Source of the DNA: DATKWV01 sp035529405
GTDB lineage: Bacteria; Planctomycetota; Phycisphaerae; Sedimentisphaerales; Anaerobacaceae
Length of the DNA: 17,383 bases
Direction of reading: 5' to 3'
NCBI GenBank assembly: GCA_035529405.1
Contig: DATKWV010000051.1
Location: forward strand, 1 to 17,383
Shown here: positions 14,832 to 17,383 of the stretch, one piece after another
How positions within the stretch are numbered: position 1 is the first letter of the stretch
Layout: every line of letters begins with the position of its first letter
Notes under the pieces: model-generated
Seen by the model: only the letters and a program-made list of their open reading frames with translations
What the model was told of the DNA's origin: nothing
Databases searched by the model: none
Translations under genes and position numbers: made by a program

Positions 14832-14861
14832 AGTATATCAAAAAAAATCTGAAATTTCCAA
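14832..14861 (-). promoter_or_regulatory. Promoter candidate for the SRP RNA (and dnaX block)
   Basis: On the minus strand a -10 TATACT (14837-14832) has TTGGAA (14861-14856) 18 bases upstream. The -10 matches at five of six positions, the -35 at four. A start near 14825 would give a leader of about 50 bases before the mature SRP RNA, which would then need 5' trimming. A perfect TTGACA at 14791-14786 is closer but has no -10 partner. I see no other promoter directly upstream of dnaX. Confidence 0.35.
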
Positions 14862-14873
14862 AGAAATTATAAA

Positions 14874-14901
14874 TTGACAAGCGTGCGGTCAATGATAAAT
14901 T
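14874..14901 (+). promoter_or_regulatory. Sigma-70 promoter for the ferredoxin gene
   Basis: Perfect -35 TTGACA (14874-14879) and -10 TAAATT (14896-14901, four of six) with 16 bases between. The start near 14908 leaves about 43 bases to the ATG. It is divergent to the SRP RNA promoter candidate, and the two -35 boxes are about 13 bases apart. Confidence 0.5.
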
Positions 14902-14950
14902 ACCGTAAGAGGCGGCGGTTATAAAAGATACTGAAATTAAAGGACAATCT

Positions 14951-15133
14951 ATGAAAGTGATGATTGAAGACACGTGCACGGCGTGCGGGCTTTGCGTGGA
15001 TACCTGTGCTGATGTTTTCGAAATGGGGCCCGAGATGGCACAGGTTACGGTTGACGAGGTCCCAGCCGAATTCGAGGACGCGGTTCAGCAGGCAGCAGAT
15101 GAGTGTCCGGTGGAAGCGATTATAGTCGAGTAA
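14951..15133 (+). CDS. Small single-cluster [4Fe-4S] ferredoxin
   Basis: This 60-residue cytoplasmic electron carrier has one complete cluster motif: C9-x2-C12-x2-C15 with the remote C52-Pro. The second cluster site of the 2[4Fe-4S] ancestor is lost; C19 remains and does not have a full set of partners. That is the pattern of Desulfovibrio gigas-type and Thermotoga-type ferredoxins. The protein is very acidic in its second half, as expected for docking to redox partners. AAAGGA lies 8-13 bases before the ATG. It has its own promoter and is convergent with proC. No redox partner is in the window. Length and residues make the family call safe; the partner enzyme is unknown. Confidence 0.92.
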   Translation: MKVMIEDTCTACGLCVDTCADVFEMGPEMAQVTVDEVPAEFEDAVQQAADECPVEAIIVE

Positions 15134-15138
15134 ACCAC

Positions 15139-15161
15139 AAAAGCAAAAGGCCGGCCCGGCC
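15139..15161 (-). terminator. Intrinsic terminator of proC
   Basis: Read on the minus strand, a GGCCG/CGGCC stem (15161-15157 with 15153-15149) with a 3-base loop is followed by TTTTGCTTTT (15148-15139). It lies 15 bases after the proC stop codon. In the + direction, where the ferredoxin transcript arrives, the same hairpin lacks a T run, so it is a good terminator only for proC. Confidence 0.7.
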
Positions 15162-15175
15162 GGTAAAAAGCCCGT

Positions 15176-15985
15176 TTACGTGGAAAGCTGCCTGCTTTTG
15201 TCGTAAGCTTTTGCCACCGCAGCCTGGATGATATGGCCGAATCGCCCTTGTATTAGAACTTCCATTGCCGCTTCGGTGGTTCCGCCGGGGGAAGTAACGT
15301 TTCTGCGAAGCTGTTCAACCGTCCGGCCGCTGCCGACGGCCTCAAGTGCCAGCAGGGCAGAGCCTTTGGCAGTCTGAAGGACAAGATTTACGGCGGTGGT
15401 GCTATCCAGCCCGAGTTGTTGTGCGGCCTTTATGATTTCCTCTGTCAGCAGGAAATAATAGGCGGGGCCGCTGCCGCTTACGGCGGTGACGGCATCCATC
15501 AAATCCTCGTTGTCAAGTACCAGGGCACTGCCTACAGATGAGAATATGGCCTGGGCTTTAGGCAGTGTCGGCTGGGCCTTTGCATTGGCAAACAAGGCAC
15601 TAACACCTGCACCAATTAACGCAGGAGTATTCGGCATAACGCGTACTATCGCAATGTCACCGAGGGCGTCGGCAATTTTAGAAATTCTTATGCCGGCAGC
15701 GATAGAAACAACAAGGGTACCGGGCCTTACACGGTTTTTGATGCTTTTGAGTGCATCGGGCATGTTCTGGGGCTTTACGCTCAGTACCAGAATGGCGGCT
15801 TCAGCGGCCAGTTCCGCGTTGTCGGCGGCGGTACGAACGCCATAGCGTTCGGCCAGGTATTCAAGCCTTTCAGGGCGAATATCGCTGACAAGGATATTAT
15901 CAGGTGCATAAAGTCCGGCGGTTATTATGCCCCTTACCAGACATTCAGCCATGTTCCCTGCGCCGATAAAACCGATTGTGTCCAT
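15176..15985 (-). CDS. proC: Pyrroline-5-carboxylate reductase
   Basis: Cytoplasmic enzyme of the last step of proline synthesis: it reduces 1-pyrroline-5-carboxylate to L-proline with NAD(P)H. In the 269 residues the N-terminal Rossmann fold opens with IGFIGAGNMA (4-13, GxGxxG). VLSVKPQ and VRVMPNTPALIGAGVSAL follow, both typical of the family. The C-terminal dimer domain has TAVSGSGPAYYFLLTE and LRRNVTSPGGTTEAA, which carry the substrate-binding loop. Length is usual (about 265-280). An AGGG-like ribosome site is weak. It has its own promoter and terminator and seems to be a single-gene unit; no proA or proB is near. Confidence 0.97.
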   Translation of the reverse strand: MDTIGFIGAGNMAECLVRGIITAGLYAPDNILVSDIRPERLEYLAERYGVRTAADNAELAAEAAILVLSVKPQNMPDALKSIKNRVRPGTLVVSIAAGIRISKIADALGDIAIVRVMPNTPALIGAGVSALFANAKAQPTLPKAQAIFSSVGSALVLDNEDLMDAVTAVSGSGPAYYFLLTEEIIKAAQQLGLDSTTAVNLVLQTAKGSALLALEAVGSGRTVEQLRRNVTSPGGTTEAAMEVLIQGRFGHIIQAAVAKAYDKSRQLST

Positions 15986-16021
15986 ATCGCCGGCCCTGCC
16001 AAAGAAAGATTCAGATACGGG

Positions 16022-16049
16022 ATTTTACCAACAACAAGCTTTGGGTAAA
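16022..16049 (-). promoter_or_regulatory. Promoter candidate for proC
   Basis: On the minus strand, -35 TTTACC (16049-16044, four of six) and -10 TAAAAT (16027-16022, five of six) are 16 bases apart, and TGG directly precedes the -10 (extended form). The start near 16015 gives a leader of about 30 bases. Confidence 0.45.
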
Positions 16050-16073
16050 GATAAAAGCTTTTTTCCGGAGATG

Positions 16074-17383
16074 TTACTGGCCGGTCAAAAGCTCGAACTC
16101 TTTGACGCTGACACACTGCCGCAGCTTCTGCAGGGCCAGAAGCTCAATCTGCCGCACGCGCTCCTTGCTGAGGTTCAGGTCCCGGCCTATCTGCTGCAAC
16201 GTCTTCTTTTCTTTTCTGACCAGCGAACCCAGCAGGCCGAAGTGATTTATGATGATGTACTGCTGCCGCTGGTCAAGATTGTCCCTTATGACCTGCAAAA
16301 GACTGTGATGGGCGCGTTCGACGGCAGCGATATCAACGGCTGGCTGGGTCCTTAGATTGCGGCCGAGGTCGGCCACAGACAAGGCAGAGGCCCTGTCGGG
16401 TCTTCTGCTGATTTGCGAAGTCCTGCGCGCGTAGTCCTTTGCAATGACCCAGGAAGCGTAAGTAGAGAAGCGGATGTCCCGGGTATAATCGAATTTTTCA
16501 ACCGCCTGCATAAGCGAGAAATTCCCTTCGCTGACCAAAAGGGGCAAATCAACACCCGTGACGGTATGTTTGCCGGCAATGCCCACGACCAGCCGCAGGT
16601 TTGCGTGAATAATGATGTTTTTAATCAGGGCCGCTTCTGCAAGATACCGTTCAATTTTGTTCAGCGTTGCGCCGGAAATCTCGGCAGGCCTGATTCCCAC
16701 CCTTGTTATGCAGGCCAGGTACTTCAGGCAGTTGTACCTGCGAAACAATTGAACCTCCTGCCGGCTGTTCAGCAGGGGTTTGTCCTTGAGAGAATTCAGA
16801 TATTGCTCGAAGGCATCACCGGATAATTCGGATAATCCGGCAGCGGCGGCCGGTTGTGTCTGCAGCTGAGGTCTTGGTTCGTCAAGAATCTTCTGACAGG
16901 AATCTTTCTGCAGAAATTCATCGCTTGGGACAAATTCAATTCTTTCAGCCAGCAGCGCCCTTGCCCTTTGGCTTTTTATGATTCGATATACCGAGCTTTT
17001 ACTGCGGGCAAAAAGGTGCATGAGCTGTTTTATTTCCGTGCCCTGCCTGAACATCGTGTAAAGTTCGCCGGCTTTTGCGGGACTGACGGCCCCGGGCGGG
17101 TGGTTTGCTATGGCTTTATGCGGGTTGGCTTTTTCATAGTCGGCGATTATGTATCTTATGGTTTCATGGGCCCTGCCGGTTTTGGCTGCAATTTGCTCTA
17201 TTACCCGGTATCGCGACAAGCTGCTGCCGGCAGTAAGCGCCGCAGCCTGCCTTATAATCGATTGCTTTTGTTTGTTTGTGAGGCGATTGAAGGCCCCTGC
17301 CCTGGAAGCAAGCTGTTGATTTTTGCCGACAAACCCGTCAACCGAAGATTGAAGAAAACCCAGTCTCTTTAGGCCGTCACTGA
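16074..17383 (-). CDS. Sigma-70 family factor with long DNA-binding N-terminal extension (5' end cut by the window)
   Basis: A sigma-70 type initiation factor. A TTG at 17219 would give 381 residues, but the frame stays open to the right edge with protein-like sequence (DGFVGKNQQLASRAGAFNR) and no ATG, so the true start lies beyond 17383. From the N-terminus there is a helix-rich segment, then an HTH-like part (SRYRVIEQIAAKTGRAHETI, about 17219-17160) and a second one (TEIKQLMHLFARSKSSVYRI, about 17037-16978). After a Gln/Ala-rich linker come a region 1.2-like helix (FEQYLNSLKDKPLLN) and region 2 with NLRLVVGIAGKH and FDYTRDIRFSTYASWVI. Region 3 is very short. Region 4 is clear (TLQQIGRDLNLSKERVRQIE). 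The C-terminal half is close to group 2 or 3 sigma factors. The extension is not usual for RpoD and may be specific to Planctomycetota. Regulon and start are unknown. Confidence 0.85.
   Translation of the reverse strand, partial: SDGLKRLGFLQSSVDGFVGKNQQLASRAGAFNRLTNKQKQSIIRQAAALTAGSSLSRYRVIEQIAAKTGRAHETIRYIIADYEKANPHKAIANHPPGAVSPAKAGELYTMFRQGTEIKQLMHLFARSKSSVYRIIKSQRARALLAERIEFVPSDEFLQKDSCQKILDEPRPQLQTQPAAAAGLSELSGDAFEQYLNSLKDKPLLNSRQEVQLFRRYNCLKYLACITRVGIRPAEISGATLNKIERYLAEAALIKNIIIHANLRLVVGIAGKHTVTGVDLPLLVSEGNFSLMQAVEKFDYTRDIRFSTYASWVIAKDYARRTSQISRRPDRASALSVADLGRNLRTQPAVDIAAVERAHHSLLQVIRDNLDQRQQYIIINHFGLLGSLVRKEKKTLQQIGRDLNLSKERVRQIELLALQKLRQCVSVKEFELLTGQ

Noticed and set aside
16035..16065. 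AAGCTTT/AAAGCTT inverted repeat followed by T on the + strand
   Set aside because: The T run is on the strand with no gene to terminate. On the minus strand, after the sigma gene, no T run follows, and the site overlaps the proC promoter candidate.

Overview
The window looks like a chromosomal segment from a member of the Planctomycetota, most likely class Phycisphaerae. That is inferred from gene content and was not tested by a search. The signs are a secreted GH9/GH106 pair without SusC/SusD, a secreted protein ending in an Ada-type zinc motif, a sigma-70 factor with a long DNA-binding N-terminal extension, an HNH-AP2 endonuclease, and a 23S-IVP-type four-helix-bundle gene.

Left part (1-7328, + strand). 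After about 370 bases with no convincing gene and two copies of a GC-rich dispersed-type repeat comes a homing-type HNH/AP2 endonuclease gene. Then come two large carbohydrate-degrading enzymes: a secreted GH9 cellulase-like protein and a lipoprotein of the GH106 alpha-L-rhamnosidase type, 41 bp apart. A DUF378 membrane protein follows behind its own good promoter.

Middle part (7329-10322). A gene-poor stretch with a degenerate palindromic repeat separates the + genes from a three-gene minus-strand operon: phosphomannomutase/phosphoglucomutase, a DUF1805 (YunC-like) protein, and the secreted Ada-motif protein. A near-consensus sigma-70 promoter stands in front of it. rpoN (sigma-54) follows on the same strand, with an extended -10 promoter.

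Right part (11906-17383). The conserved SRP RNA - dnaX - recR block lies on the minus strand. A four-helix-bundle gene flanked by imperfect inverted repeats sits between the SRP RNA gene and dnaX, and the usual ybaB/ebfC gene between dnaX and recR is absent. dnaX carries an A10 run followed at once by a -1 frame stop, the arrangement expected for making a short gamma subunit. A divergent single-cluster ferredoxin (+), proC (-) and a 5'-truncated sigma-70 gene (-) close the window. The sigma-70 frame stays open to the right edge, so its start lies outside.

No CRISPR array, prophage, complete insertion sequence, tRNA or rRNA was seen. The most notable items are the dnaX slippery run, the cassette-like insertion between the SRP RNA gene and dnaX, and the unusual N-terminus of the sigma factor.
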